From positions 248,001-312,000 of the forward strand of contig JAOASB010000052.1 in assembly GCA_025210375.1 (NCBI GenBank): a stretch of DNA of 64,000 nucleotides. Direction: 5' to 3'. Each line of letters begins with the position of its first letter. The first letter of the stretch is position 1. This stretch comes from Maledivibacter sp. Its GTDB lineage: Bacteria; Bacillota; Clostridia; Peptostreptococcales; Caminicellaceae. Below, one piece after another: positions 1 to 8,336 of this stretch. The translations under genes and the position numbers were made by a program. Under the pieces are notes generated by a model. That model was not told the origin of the DNA and searched no databases. It was given only the letters and a program-made list of their open reading frames with translations.

Positions 1-1481
1 TATTCTAAGAGTGCATCCTCTAATACTTCCTTAGAAGGTAGGTCTAAGTGATTAGTAGGTTCATCTAATAAGATAAAATTATCACTTGATAGCATAAGCT
101 TCAAAAGAGATAATCGGCTTTTTTCTCCACCACTAAGATTTTCCACATCCTTAAAAACGTCATCTCCCATAAAAAGAAAGGATGCTAAAAGGCTCCTAGC
201 TTCTGGAATAGATATTTTGGGGTTTTCATTACAGATTTCATCTACAAGGGTATTATTATCACTCAAGTTTTCCTGCTCTTGATCATAGTACCCCATAAAT
301 ACATTATGGCCTACAGTGATATTCCCAGTATCGGAATTTAATTTTTTAAGTAGTATTTTGAATAAAGTAGTTTTACCCACACCATTTGGGCCAATCAAAG
401 CCACTTTTTCATGTCTATATATATCAAATTCTATATCTGAGAATAAAGCATGATCATCAAAGGATTTAGATAACTCCCTGACCTTTAGTACCTCTCTACC
501 GCTTTTAAGCTTTGTTTCAAGCTTAATTCTTGTCTTCTTATTATTAAGTACAGGCTTGTCCAATATATTGATTTTTTCTAGGCGTTTTTCTCTACTTTTT
601 GCTCTGTTTGCTAATTTTTCTGTGCCATGCTGTTTAAACCTTCTTATCATTTCTTCCTGTTTAGCTAGTTCTTTTTGCTGTTCTAAGTATTTTTTCATTT
701 GTTGCTCATAAATATTCTTTTTATAATCAACATATTTTGTATAGCTTCCTTCAAATTCGATAATACCCTTATTTTCAATTTCAATAACTTTGTTAACCAC
801 TTGATCTAAAAAGTATCTATCATGGGAAATTATTAAGATAGTTCCCAAGTAGTTTTTAAGAAAACCTTCAAGCCAATTGATTGCCTCTATGTCTAAATGG
901 TTTGTGGGTTCATCTAGAAGTAGAATGCTAGGCTTTTTAAGAAGAAGTTTGGCTATATTGAGTCTAGATTTTTGTCCTCCACTGAGCTTTCTGATTTCCT
1001 TAGTGAAGTCATCTTCCTCAAAACCAAGACCCTTGAGTACACCACGAATCTCACTTTTATAGCCATATCCGTTTTTGTTATTAAATTCATCGAGTAGTTT
1101 TGAGTAAAGGTTCATTAAATTTCTAAATTCATGGCTTTCATGATCGATTGTTTCTGATATCTCCTTTTCAAGATCACGAATTCTTTTTTCCATTTCTATT
1201 ATATCTTTAAAGACTACCATACATTCTTCAAAAATGTTTTTTTCAGTATCAAAATCTAGGTCTTGCTTTAAATATCCTATACTTAAATTTTTAGATATAT
1301 ATATATTTCCTTCGTCATAGGGAATTTGGCCAGTAAGTATTTTAAAAAGGGTAGATTTACCCGTTCCATTCTTACCAATTAATCCCACCTTATCTCCCAT
1401 ATTTACGGTAAAGGAAATATCCTTTAATATCAAATCTATTCCAAAGGATTTAGTTATATTACTACACGAAACTGCTATCAT
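1..1481 (-). CDS. ABC-F family ATP-binding protein (3' end outside window)
   Basis: Reading the minus strand from an ATG at 1481 gives a continuous protein that runs off the window start, so the C-terminus is missing. Two ABC ATPase domains are visible: Walker A GKNGTGKST near residue 36, signature LSGGQKSR, Walker B LLLDEPTNHLD, then a charged helical linker and a second set (GPNGVGKTT, LSGGEKSR, ILLDEPTNHLDLP). Duplicated ABC domains with no membrane segments are the hallmark of ABC-F proteins, which act on ribosomes (translation factors such as EttA/Uup or antibiotic-protection factors). A GGGAGG ribosome binding site precedes the start. I cannot tell a housekeeping member from a resistance member on sequence alone. 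Confidence 0.93.
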   Translation of the reverse strand, partial: MIAVSCSNITKSFGIDLILKDISFTVNMGDKVGLIGKNGTGKSTLFKILTGQIPYDEGNIYISKNLSIGYLKQDLDFDTEKNIFEECMVVFKDIIEMEKRIRDLEKEISETIDHESHEFRNLMNLYSKLLDEFNNKNGYGYKSEIRGVLKGLGFEEDDFTKEIRKLSGGQKSRLNIAKLLLKKPSILLLDEPTNHLDIEAINWLEGFLKNYLGTILIISHDRYFLDQVVNKVIEIENKGIIEFEGSYTKYVDYKKNIYEQQMKKYLEQQKELAKQEEMIRRFKQHGTEKLANRAKSREKRLEKINILDKPVLNNKKTRIKLETKLKSGREVLKVRELSKSFDDHALFSDIEFDIYRHEKVALIGPNGVGKTTLFKILLKKLNSDTGNITVGHNVFMGYYDQEQENLSDNNTLVDEICNENPKISIPEARSLLASFLFMGDDVFKDVENLSGGEKSRLSLLKLMLSSDNFILLDEPTNHLDLPSKEVLEDALLE

Positions 1482-1530
1482 TTTGATGCCTCCCTAGTGG
1501 TTCTATACATATAAATTATTTTATCATATA

Positions 1531-1631
1531 TATATAGTTTAGGGTAAATCTTAATTTATATATAGCAAAATATCCGATGTTTCTAGGGAATTTTGATATG
1601 TATAAATTAAAGTTTTTCTTGAATCTCTATG
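1531..1631. repeat. Family A palindromic repeat, copy 1
   Basis: About 100 bp with inverted ends (CTTAATTTATA ... TATAAATTAAAG) around a conserved core ATCCGATGTTTCTAGGG. Three more copies occur at 13667, 24311 and 32667. It shows no ORF and lies between the divergent ABC-F and rex genes. Together with the rex promoter it accounts for most of the gene-free stretch 1482-1820. Confidence 0.8.
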
Positions 1632-1755
1632 GAGTTCACATAACAAAACTTAATTTATGTATGTAGAAATACAAAAATAAGGATTAAATATCTACAAATA
1701 GGGTTATAATTATTTTTGATAACTATATGTAGATAAAATAACAATTGACAATTAA

Positions 1756-1784
1756 TTGACAGTCTTTTATTGAAATGATATAAT
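1756..1784 (+). promoter_or_regulatory. Sigma-A promoter of rex
   Basis: TTGACA at 1756-1761 and TATAAT at 1779-1784 with a 17-nt spacer: a consensus vegetative promoter about 35 nt upstream of the rex start. Confidence 0.8.
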
Positions 1785-1820
1785 TTTTGTAAAAAAACTG
1801 ATAAATAGGAGTTTGTGAGT

Positions 1821-2456
1821 ATGAACGAAAAATCGAAGATTTCAATGGCGGTAATAAGAAGATTACCTAAGTATCATAGATACTTAAAGGATTTATTAGA
1901 AAAAGATATAAAAAGGATTTCGTCAAAAGAGCTTAGTGATATAATTGGATTTACAGCATCTCAGATAAGACAAGATTTAAATAACTTTGGCGGCTACGGG
2001 CAGCAAGGATACGGATATAATGTAGAAGAGCTTTATTATGAGATAGGTAAAATCTTAGGACTGGACAAGGCTTACAAGACCATAATTATTGGGGCCGGTA
2101 ATCTAGGACAAGCCCTTGCCAATTACACTAATTTTGATAAGGTTGGATTTGAAGTAAAAGCCCTATTTGATATTAATCCAAAGCTTTTTGGTATTAAAAT
2201 AAGGGATATTGAAATTAAGGACATGGATGATGTTGGACAGTTTATAAAGGATAATGACATCGATATTGCTATCGTTTGTACAAATAAGGATAGTGCCCAG
2301 GAAGTAGCAGAAAAACTAGTTTCCGGTGGTATTAAAGCAATATGGAATTTTGCACCAACTGATTTAAGAGTTTCTGATAATGTAACAGTGGAGAATGTAC
2401 ATTTAGTTGAAAGTTTATTGACCCTTACATATCTCTACAAATCTACTCAGGAATAG
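1821..2456 (+). CDS. rex: Redox-sensing transcriptional repressor Rex
   Basis: Rex senses the NADH/NAD+ ratio and represses fermentation and hydrogenase genes when NADH is low. The 211-aa protein has an N-terminal winged helix with the diagnostic segment SQIRQDLNNFGGYGQQGYGY near residues 45-65, and a Rossmann NAD-binding motif GAGNLGQAL near residue 90. Length matches the family (about 210 aa). An in-frame GTG at 1815 is possible, but the AGGAG at 1807-1811 is only 3 nt from it and 9 nt from the ATG at 1821, so the ATG is preferred. It lies upstream of a hydrogenase cluster on the same strand, a natural candidate target. Confidence 0.96.
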   Translation: MNEKSKISMAVIRRLPKYHRYLKDLLEKDIKRISSKELSDIIGFTASQIRQDLNNFGGYGQQGYGYNVEELYYEIGKILGLDKAYKTIIIGAGNLGQALANYTNFDKVGFEVKALFDINPKLFGIKIRDIEIKDMDDVGQFIKDNDIDIAIVCTNKDSAQEVAEKLVSGGIKAIWNFAPTDLRVSDNVTVENVHLVESLLTLTYLYKSTQE

Positions 2457-2500
2457 GATTTTGCGAATATGAAAAAATGAATAGGTTAGGTTACCAAGTG

Positions 2501-2583
2501 ATTTTGATTATTTTTAGGCACTTTGTCAAGTCATACTCACCGTATGTAGTTGATTGAGTATAGGCGAAAAGAATCAAATGTAC
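2501..2583. repeat. Possible short inverted-repeat element
   Basis: The segment begins with GATTTTGATTATTTTT and ends with GAAAAGAATCAAATG, which are roughly inverted copies of each other. No ORF is seen. No second copy was found in this window, so the call is tentative. Confidence 0.3.
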
Positions 2584-2632
2584 TAGGAATATGACTAGTT
2601 TATTTTTTGAATCTGCTTTAAGGGAGGGAAAT

Positions 2633-2986
2633 ATGGATAAGGTTTATAAAGATGACACAGTTTATTTTATTTCTTATGCAAAGCTTCCCAGTACTATTTC
2701 GGCAGCAAAACTACGTGATGTAGTTGGTGTAGGTCTCGTTATAAATACTACAACGGGAATTATAGAGGATACAAGCTGTACTTTAATCACAGATGAAGCC
2801 AAGCGATTCCTAAAGGAAATAATAGTAGGACATAATATACATGAAGAGGGATTGGAAAAACTAACGGATAAGATACAGCTCAGATTCCACGGGTTATCTC
2901 AAAAAGCTATATGTGTTGCTGTAAAGGCGGCAGTTGAAAGATATGAGACATGGAAGAAGGAAATAGAATATAAAGAGAACAATTAA
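2633..2986 (+). CDS. DUF3870 domain-containing protein
   Basis: A 117-aa soluble protein resembling the DUF3870 family as I remember it: a short beta-rich start, the GLVINTTTGIIED segment, the RFLKEIIVGHN motif and the C-terminal SQKAICVAVKAAVERY segment. The function of the family is unknown; members usually occur in clostridia and related Firmicutes. The ATG at 2633 sits behind AGGGAGG (2621-2627), so it is preferred to an upstream in-frame start at 2591. The gene is on the same strand as rex and hfs but separated from both by more than 170 bp, so co-transcription is uncertain. Confidence 0.8.
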   Translation: MDKVYKDDTVYFISYAKLPSTISAAKLRDVVGVGLVINTTTGIIEDTSCTLITDEAKRFLKEIIVGHNIHEEGLEKLTDKIQLRFHGLSQKAICVAVKAAVERYETWKKEIEYKENN

Positions 2987-3046
2987 ACACAATATAAGAA
3001 TATATTGGGATTTAAGTAGAGACTTTGATCGGAACCCTCTATAGAG

Positions 3047-3216
3047 AAGAGGCTGTCTCAAAGGATAATCCCTTTAATTCAGTCCCGGGGTGTTTCAGAA
3101 TGAATTAAGCTTTAGTTTTTGAAATCCCATGGGTTTGACTAGTACCTACGTACCTGCCAAGTCCGTGGAATTTCAAACAACGAAGAAATTCGTAATTCTG
3201 AGACATCCCCTTTTTT
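3047..3216. mobile_element. Family D MITE-like element, copy 1
   Basis: A 170-bp non-coding element. Its reverse complement matches the element at 10795-10961 along the whole length, including both ends (GGCTGTCTCA / TCTGAGACATCCCC) and the internal CGAAGAAATTCG hairpin. It ends in a T-run and could also act as a terminator. It fills much of the gene-free region between DUF3870 and hfsA. Confidence 0.8.
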
Positions 3217-3227
3217 ATTGTAGAATA

Positions 3228-3279
3228 AACCCAGATTATTCATAGAAAATTTAAAACTCTCTATGAATAATCTGGGATA
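3228..3279. repeat. Family E perfect palindrome
   Basis: CCCAGATTATTCATAGA and its exact reverse complement TCTATGAATAATCTGGG form a 17-bp perfect stem around a short A/T-rich loop. A diverged relative lies at 45627-45693 upstream of guaB and a half-copy near 32796. No T-run follows directly, so it is not an obvious intrinsic terminator. Confidence 0.75.
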
Positions 3280-3392
3280 AAAAATATTTTTGTTAATTAT
3301 TTATCTTAATTTATATGTATGAAAATATGTACCCTACAATACCTAGGGTAGTAATCCACAAAAAACATTTTAGGATTAAAAAAAATAGCATA

Positions 3393-3421
3393 TTGATAAA
3401 AATATAACGAGAGTGTATACT
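3393..3421 (+). promoter_or_regulatory. Sigma-A promoter of the hydrogenase cluster
   Basis: TTGATA (3393-3398) and TATACT (3416-3421) with a 17-nt spacer, about 50 nt upstream of the first hydrogenase-cluster gene. Confidence 0.7.
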
Positions 3422-3474
3422 GTACGTGTAGACTATAAAGATCAAAATAAAATTCTACTAAAGGTGTGGTGTAC

Positions 3475-3720
3475 ATGATAGAGATTAACGTTTGTATAGG
3501 AAGTGCCTGTCATTTAAAAGGAGCATATAATGTTATAACTAATCTTAAAAAATTAATACAAGAAAAACAGTTAGAGAATAAAATTGAAGTTAAGGCAGCA
3601 TTCTGCTTAGGAGAATGTACAAGGGGAGTTTCAGTAAGAATTAACGATGAGAATATAGTTTCAGTTGGTGAAGATAAAGTAGATAGATTTTTTGAAGCCC
3701 ATCTCGCTGGGAGGTTATAA
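3475..3720 (+). CDS. hfsA: Thioredoxin-like [2Fe-2S] ferredoxin (HfsA-like)
   Basis: An 81-aa protein with the four cysteines of the NuoE/thioredoxin-like [2Fe-2S] fold: C7 and C12 (CIGSAC) and C44 and C48 (CLGEC). It should carry electrons to or from the hydrogenase-type protein encoded 2 nt downstream. The ATG at 3475, 8 nt behind AAGGTG, is preferred to the in-frame GTG at 3466. The order 2Fe-2S protein, PAS hydrogenase, SpoIIE phosphatase, ferredoxin hydrogenase is that of hfsABCD described in Thermoanaerobacterium saccharolyticum. The symbol is by synteny and recall. Confidence 0.82.
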   Translation: MIEINVCIGSACHLKGAYNVITNLKKLIQEKQLENKIEVKAAFCLGECTRGVSVRINDENIVSVGEDKVDRFFEAHLAGRL

Positions 3721-3722
3721 AA

Positions 3723-5447
3723 TTGGATTCTCTAACTATATCTAATGCAAACTGTCGTAATTGCTATAAGTGTTTTAGAAATTGTTTAGTTAAGTCTATA
3801 AAGATTAAAAATGAACAAGCAGAAATGGTAAATAAAACCTGTATATATTGTGGACAGTGTCTAACATCATGTCCCCAGGGAGCTATAAAATTTGAAAGTG
3901 ATTTAAATCTGGTTAAAAGGGCCATGAATGAAGGGAAAAAAGTTGTTGTAAGCATAGCTCCATCCTTTGTGGGAGCTTTTGATATCCTTGAAGCTGGACA
4001 AGTTGTTACCGCTTTAAAGAACCTCGGGTTTGATATTGTAGAAGAAACGGCAATTGGTGCAGAGGTAGTTAAAAATTTATATAAAGAAAGTATTAATAAG
4101 AAAAATAGAAAAAACATAATTACTACTTGCTGTCCATCTGCTAATTCCCTAATAGAAATTTATTATCCTTCTATGTTAAAATATATGCTCCCAGTGGTTT
4201 CACCCATGATTGCCCACGGCAAGATCTTAAAGAGGTCATATGGCAGTGACGTTTTTGTGGTATTTATTGGACCTTGTATAAGCAAAAATATTGAAGCTAG
4301 GGATTTTCAGCATGATACCGCAGTGGACGCAGTATTGACCTTTAATGAGCTTAAAACATGGATTAAAGAAGAAAATATAGATATACAATCTTTAAGCAAT
4401 AGCAACTTTGATAATAAGTCCTACAAAGCAGGAAGTAGCTTTCCCTTAAATGGGAGCATAATAGAAAATCTTTTTAAAGAAGATAAGCATTCGTATGAAT
4501 TAATAAATGTATCGGGGATTAATGAGTGTAAGGAAATATTAGAGAGCATTGAAAAGGGAGAATTGAGTAATGTCTGTTTAGAGATCAATATTTGTAAGGG
4601 CGGGTGCATAGCAGGCCCTGGAATGCCCAAGGACTCAGGCTCCTATTATTCCAGAAAAAAGAAGGTAAGGGATTACGCAACCAAAAAAGAAGTGCTGGCC
4701 CAGGAGGATTATTTCCATTTACCAAAGGAAATGAACTTAAAGAAATTATTTTTTGATAAAAGCATAAAAACAATTAAAGCAAGTGAAGAAGAAATAGAAG
4801 TCATACTAAATAAAATGGGAAAATATAAAAAGGAAGATGAGCTTAATTGTGGAAGCTGTGGCTATGACACTTGCCGTGAAAAGGCACAAGGGATATTTGA
4901 GGGTAAAGCAGAGCATAATATATGTCTTCCCTATATGAGAAATAGATCTGAAAGCCTAGCAAATATAACCTTTGAATATACTCCAAATGTTATTTTTGTA
5001 CTTAGTGGCGAATTAAAGGTACTTGAGTTTAATCCCTCGGCGGAAAGAATATTTAAAGTTAAGGCCGATTATATAAAAGGCAAACCCATATCAATGTTGA
5101 TTGATGACAGTGATTTTGGTCAGGTTATAAAAACTAAAGGGAATATACTTGGAAAGAGGATTTCATATCTAGATTATGGAGTTGTTCTTTTTCAAAATAT
5201 ATTATACCTAGACGATCAAAATGTTCTCCTAGTTATTATGTCCAATAATACCATGGAGGAAAAGCAAAAAGAAGAATTGAAGAAGGTAAAAGAAAATGCT
5301 GTAAGGGCTGCTCAAAATGTTATTAATAAGCAAATGAGAGTAGCACAAGAAATAGCAAGCCTACTTGGAGAAACTACTGCAGAAACTAAAACAACACTTA
5401 CAAAACTAAAAATGATAGCATTGGCAGAAGATGGTGATCTTAAATGA
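3723..5447 (+). CDS. hfsB: [FeFe]-hydrogenase-like protein with PAS domain (HfsB-like, putative sensory)
   Basis: The 574-aa protein has two [4Fe-4S] motifs (C11/14/17/21 and C40/43/46/50), an H-cluster domain with L1 TTCCPS (about residue 134), L2 FIGPCISKN (about 180) and L3 CKGGCIAGPGMP (about 289), an Fe-S segment CGSCGYDTC (about 376), and a C-terminal PAS domain (about 415-515). A PAS domain after the H-cluster is typical of group C (HydS-like) putative sensory hydrogenases. All H-cluster cysteines, including the tandem CC of L1, are present, so catalysis is possible. It starts at a TTG 8 nt behind GGGAGG and overlaps the next gene by 4 nt (ATGA). Whether it makes H2 or senses it cannot be read from sequence. 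Confidence 0.88.
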   Translation: MDSLTISNANCRNCYKCFRNCLVKSIKIKNEQAEMVNKTCIYCGQCLTSCPQGAIKFESDLNLVKRAMNEGKKVVVSIAPSFVGAFDILEAGQVVTALKNLGFDIVEETAIGAEVVKNLYKESINKKNRKNIITTCCPSANSLIEIYYPSMLKYMLPVVSPMIAHGKILKRSYGSDVFVVFIGPCISKNIEARDFQHDTAVDAVLTFNELKTWIKEENIDIQSLSNSNFDNKSYKAGSSFPLNGSIIENLFKEDKHSYELINVSGINECKEILESIEKGELSNVCLEINICKGGCIAGPGMPKDSGSYYSRKKKVRDYATKKEVLAQEDYFHLPKEMNLKKLFFDKSIKTIKASEEEIEVILNKMGKYKKEDELNCGSCGYDTCREKAQGIFEGKAEHNICLPYMRNRSESLANITFEYTPNVIFVLSGELKVLEFNPSAERIFKVKADYIKGKPISMLIDDSDFGQVIKTKGNILGKRISYLDYGVVLFQNILYLDDQNVLLVIMSNNTMEEKQKEELKKVKENAVRAAQNVINKQMRVAQEIASLLGETTAETKTTLTKLKMIALAEDGDLK

Positions 5448-6616
5448 GTTTTTTTATAGATATTTCATATGACAGTTTGAACAAAAATGGAGAAGAGCTT
5501 TGTGGAGATAAGGTCGAGATAGTGTATACAGATAATAGTACTATAATTGTTTTGGCCGATGGATTGGGTAGTGGGGTTAAAGCTAATATACTAGCGACCC
5601 TAACATCGAAAATAGCGGCAACTATGCTAAAGGAAGGCTCTACTATTTATGAAACAGTGGATACGATTGTAAACACTTTACCTGAATGTAAAGTCAGAAA
5701 ATTAGCCTATTCAACATTTACAATAGTTAAAGTATATAACGATGGCAAAGTATATATAGTAGAATGTGATAATCCACCAATATTTTTTATAAGAAATAAT
5801 AGGATTTTAAACATTGAAAAGACCGATAAAAATATAAATGGAAAGTTGATTAAGGAAAGTGAGTTTATGCTGGAGAAGGAAGATGTATTAACTGTAGTAA
5901 GCGATGGAGTTATTCATGCTGGTGTTGGTGGAATATTAAATCTAGGTTGGCAGTGGGAAAATGTGGCTGAATATCTGGAACGTTTATCAAAGGATATGAA
6001 AAGTGCTAAAAATATTTCAAAGGGTTTGGTTAATGCTTGTAACAATTTATATGTAAACAAGCCTGGGGATGATACCACTGTGGCAACAATAAAGGTTAGA
6101 CATCCAGAGATAGTAAACATATTTACTGGGCCTCCACAGGATCAAAATAACGATACATATGTGATAGATGAGCTTATGAAAAGTGAAGGAAAGAAAATAG
6201 TCTGTGGGGGAACTGCGGCAAAAATAACGTCGAGAGAACTGGCAGAAGATTTAGTTACTAATATAGATTATATTGATAAAGAGGTGCCTCCTACGGCCCA
6301 TATAAAGGGTATCGATTTAGTAACAGAAGGAGTATTGACCCTTAGTAAGGCGGTAGAAAAAATAAGGTGTTTCTCAGATTCCTCCTGTGACAAGTATACA
6401 GTATACAATCCTACGAAAAAGGATGGAGCTTCATTATTGGCTAGGATTCTTATAGAAGAATGTACTCACATAAATCTTTGGGTTGGTAAAGCTGTTAATC
6501 CAGCCCATCAAAACCCGGACTTACCTATTGATTTGAGTATAAAACTTAAGGTTGTTGATCAGCTAGTAAAATTGATGAAAAAGTTAGGCAAGAATGTAAA
6601 TCTAATAAATGTTTAA
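5444..6616 (+). CDS. hfsC: SpoIIE/PP2C-type protein phosphatase (HfsC-like)
   Basis: A 390-aa protein whose N-terminal half has PP2C/SpoIIE phosphatase motifs: GDKVEI near the start, LADGLGSG near residue 38 and PGDDTTVATIKV near residue 206, supplying the metal-binding aspartates. The C-terminal half (about 220-390) is not a domain I recognise. The start overlaps the hydrogenase stop in ATGA, so the two are translationally coupled. A phosphatase next to a PAS-hydrogenase suggests signalling: H2 or redox state sensed by the hydrogenase passed on by dephosphorylation. That output is inference. Confidence 0.85.
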   Translation: MSFFIDISYDSLNKNGEELCGDKVEIVYTDNSTIIVLADGLGSGVKANILATLTSKIAATMLKEGSTIYETVDTIVNTLPECKVRKLAYSTFTIVKVYNDGKVYIVECDNPPIFFIRNNRILNIEKTDKNINGKLIKESEFMLEKEDVLTVVSDGVIHAGVGGILNLGWQWENVAEYLERLSKDMKSAKNISKGLVNACNNLYVNKPGDDTTVATIKVRHPEIVNIFTGPPQDQNNDTYVIDELMKSEGKKIVCGGTAAKITSRELAEDLVTNIDYIDKEVPPTAHIKGIDLVTEGVLTLSKAVEKIRCFSDSSCDKYTVYNPTKKDGASLLARILIEECTHINLWVGKAVNPAHQNPDLPIDLSIKLKVVDQLVKLMKKLGKNVNLINV

Positions 6617-6674
6617 CCCATACCATTTGCAGAAATTTTTCTAGTTTATGTGCAAATGAATAATTTGGGTTTAA
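6612..6674. repeat. Intercistronic hairpin between hfsC and hfsD
   Basis: AACCCA...CATTTGCA pairs with TGCAAATG...TGGGTT across about 20 nt of A/T-rich loop. It begins just before the hfsC stop and occupies the gap before hfsD. No T-run follows, so it is more likely an mRNA-stability or processing hairpin than a terminator. It resembles family E ends (AACCCA/TGGGTT). Confidence 0.5.
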
Positions 6675-6692
6675 GATGTGGGGTGAATTATT

Positions 6693-8144
6693 ATGAGGCG
6701 ATTTGAAAATGATGTTCAAGTAATAAAATATGAAGTTTTAAAAGAAGTTGCAAGATTGGCAATGGAAGGAACTCTGGAAGAAAACCGTCATACTATACCT
6801 GAAAAAATCAGTCCAGGTCCTAAACCTAGGACAAGATGCTGTGTATATAAAGAAAGGGCAATAATAGAAGAAAGAATAAAAATAGCTAGTGGCGGGGATA
6901 AGGAAAATCCAAATAATATAGAGATTATTAATATAGCCTGTGATGAGTGTTCTATTAATCGCTATACTGTTACGGAAGCCTGTAGAGGATGCTTGGCTAA
7001 GTGGTGCCATGAAGCCTGTCCCGTTGACGCTATTTACTATGTAGGTCATAGGGCATACATCAATAACAATAAGTGTATAGAATGTGGTAGATGTAAAAAT
7101 GTTTGTCCCTATAATGCTATTTCTGATGTTATGAGACCCTGTAGAAAAGCCTGTGAAGCAGATGCTTTGTACATCGATTCCGATAAAAAGGCTGTTATTG
7201 ATAGCGAAAAATGTGTACAATGTGGCGCATGTGTGTATAAGTGTCCCTTTGGAGCCATTGTGGACAAGTCCTTTGTAGTAGATGTCATAGACCTATTAAA
7301 GGAATCAAAGGAAAGTGATACAAATGTTTATGCTGTTATAGCACCGGCTATATCCACCCAGTTTACCCATGTGAAAATTGGTCAATTAGTAAAGGGGATT
7401 AAGCTTTTAGGCTTTCATGATGTTGTTGAGGCTGCATTGGGAGCAGATATTATAGCCTTCCATGAGACCGGTGAGTTCGCCAAGGAGGTAGGGGAAAAGG
7501 GAGTGATTACTAGCTCTTGCTGTCCTGCGTTTGTTTCTTATATAAGAAGGAACTATCCAGAATTGGAAGACAATATATCAACTGCTGTTTCACCCATGAT
7601 AGCAGTGTCAAGATTAATTAAAAATACGGATAAAAATGCAAAGGTAGTTTTTATTGGCCCCTGTACTGCTAAAAAAATGGAGATCAATGAAGAAGGGGTA
7701 AGGGGAAGTACAGATTATGTAATTACCTTTGAGGAACTTACCTCCATGATAGATGCGGCTGAAATAGATTTAAAGGAATGTGAAGAAGAAGTTTTAGATA
7801 ATGCTTCTTTCTTTGGTAGAATTTTTGCACGTTCAGGAGGACTGACCGAGGCTATTAATCACGTGATTAAGGAAGAAAAAATAGATATAGACTTTAATCC
7901 AGTTATGTGCGATGGATTAGCAGAATGTAATAAAGCTTTAAAAATGGCTAAAGTGAATAGATTAAAGGGAAATTTCATAGAGGGTATGGCCTGCACGGGG
8001 GGGTGTATAGGAGGAGCGGCTTCTGTACACCACGGACCTAAGGATCGTGGTCAGGTAGATAAATATGGTAAATTGGCAATCGAAAAGAAGATAAAGGATT
8101 CTTTAAGAGTCCTAAATATAGATGACTTAGAATTAAATAGATAG
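6693..8144 (+). CDS. hfsD: [FeFe]-hydrogenase-like ferredoxin protein (HfsD-like)
   Basis: A 483-aa protein with a cysteine-rich N-terminal half carrying several [4Fe-4S] motifs (CDECS, CRGCLAKWCHEAC, CIECGRCKNVCP, CVQCGACVYKCP), followed by an H-cluster domain: L1 SSCCPAF near residue 275, L2 FIGPCTAKK near 320, and L3 MACTGGCIGG near 430. These variants differ from the canonical TSCCPxW / MPCxxKxxE / ExMACxxGCxxGGGxP, as in group D or monomeric hydrogenase homologues often found beside group C enzymes. There is no PAS domain. A GGGGTG site precedes the ATG. It may be the electron-transfer or catalytic partner of the PAS hydrogenase. Confidence 0.87.
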   Translation: MRRFENDVQVIKYEVLKEVARLAMEGTLEENRHTIPEKISPGPKPRTRCCVYKERAIIEERIKIASGGDKENPNNIEIINIACDECSINRYTVTEACRGCLAKWCHEACPVDAIYYVGHRAYINNNKCIECGRCKNVCPYNAISDVMRPCRKACEADALYIDSDKKAVIDSEKCVQCGACVYKCPFGAIVDKSFVVDVIDLLKESKESDTNVYAVIAPAISTQFTHVKIGQLVKGIKLLGFHDVVEAALGADIIAFHETGEFAKEVGEKGVITSSCCPAFVSYIRRNYPELEDNISTAVSPMIAVSRLIKNTDKNAKVVFIGPCTAKKMEINEEGVRGSTDYVITFEELTSMIDAAEIDLKECEEEVLDNASFFGRIFARSGGLTEAINHVIKEEKIDIDFNPVMCDGLAECNKALKMAKVNRLKGNFIEGMACTGGCIGGAASVHHGPKDRGQVDKYGKLAIEKKIKDSLRVLNIDDLELNR

Positions 8145-8308
8145 TGAAAAAAGTGCCTATGGGGTATCTTTGTTGTCGCAAGTTGCAAGTTATAAGTTCC
8201 AAGTTCCAAGATTAAGGTTATTCTTGAGGAGTAAAAAGTTATTTATACCGATTAAAGATTTTTAAAGACATGGGAGAATGACCTAAAAAACTTGGAACAT
8301 GGTGGAAC

Positions 8309-8336
8309 TAAAAAAGCGCTTTAAGCGCTTTTTTTC
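8309..8336. terminator. Bidirectional intrinsic terminator
   Basis: AAAAAGCGCTTTAAGCGCTTTTT is a near-perfect palindrome with A- and T-runs on both sides. The stop codon of the TRAP permease lies in its loop. It can end both the rightward hydrogenase transcript and the leftward TRAP transcript. Confidence 0.85.

Noticed and set aside
3290..3307. TTGTTAATTATTTATCTT as a Rex operator before the hydrogenase cluster
   Set aside because: Only the left half matches TTGTTAA; the right half has three usable bases of seven. Position is also 100 nt upstream of the promoter.
6738..7220. 160-aa minus-strand frame inside the hfsD gene
   Set aside because: Fully overlapped by a hydrogenase gene with clear Fe-S motifs; a shadow frame.
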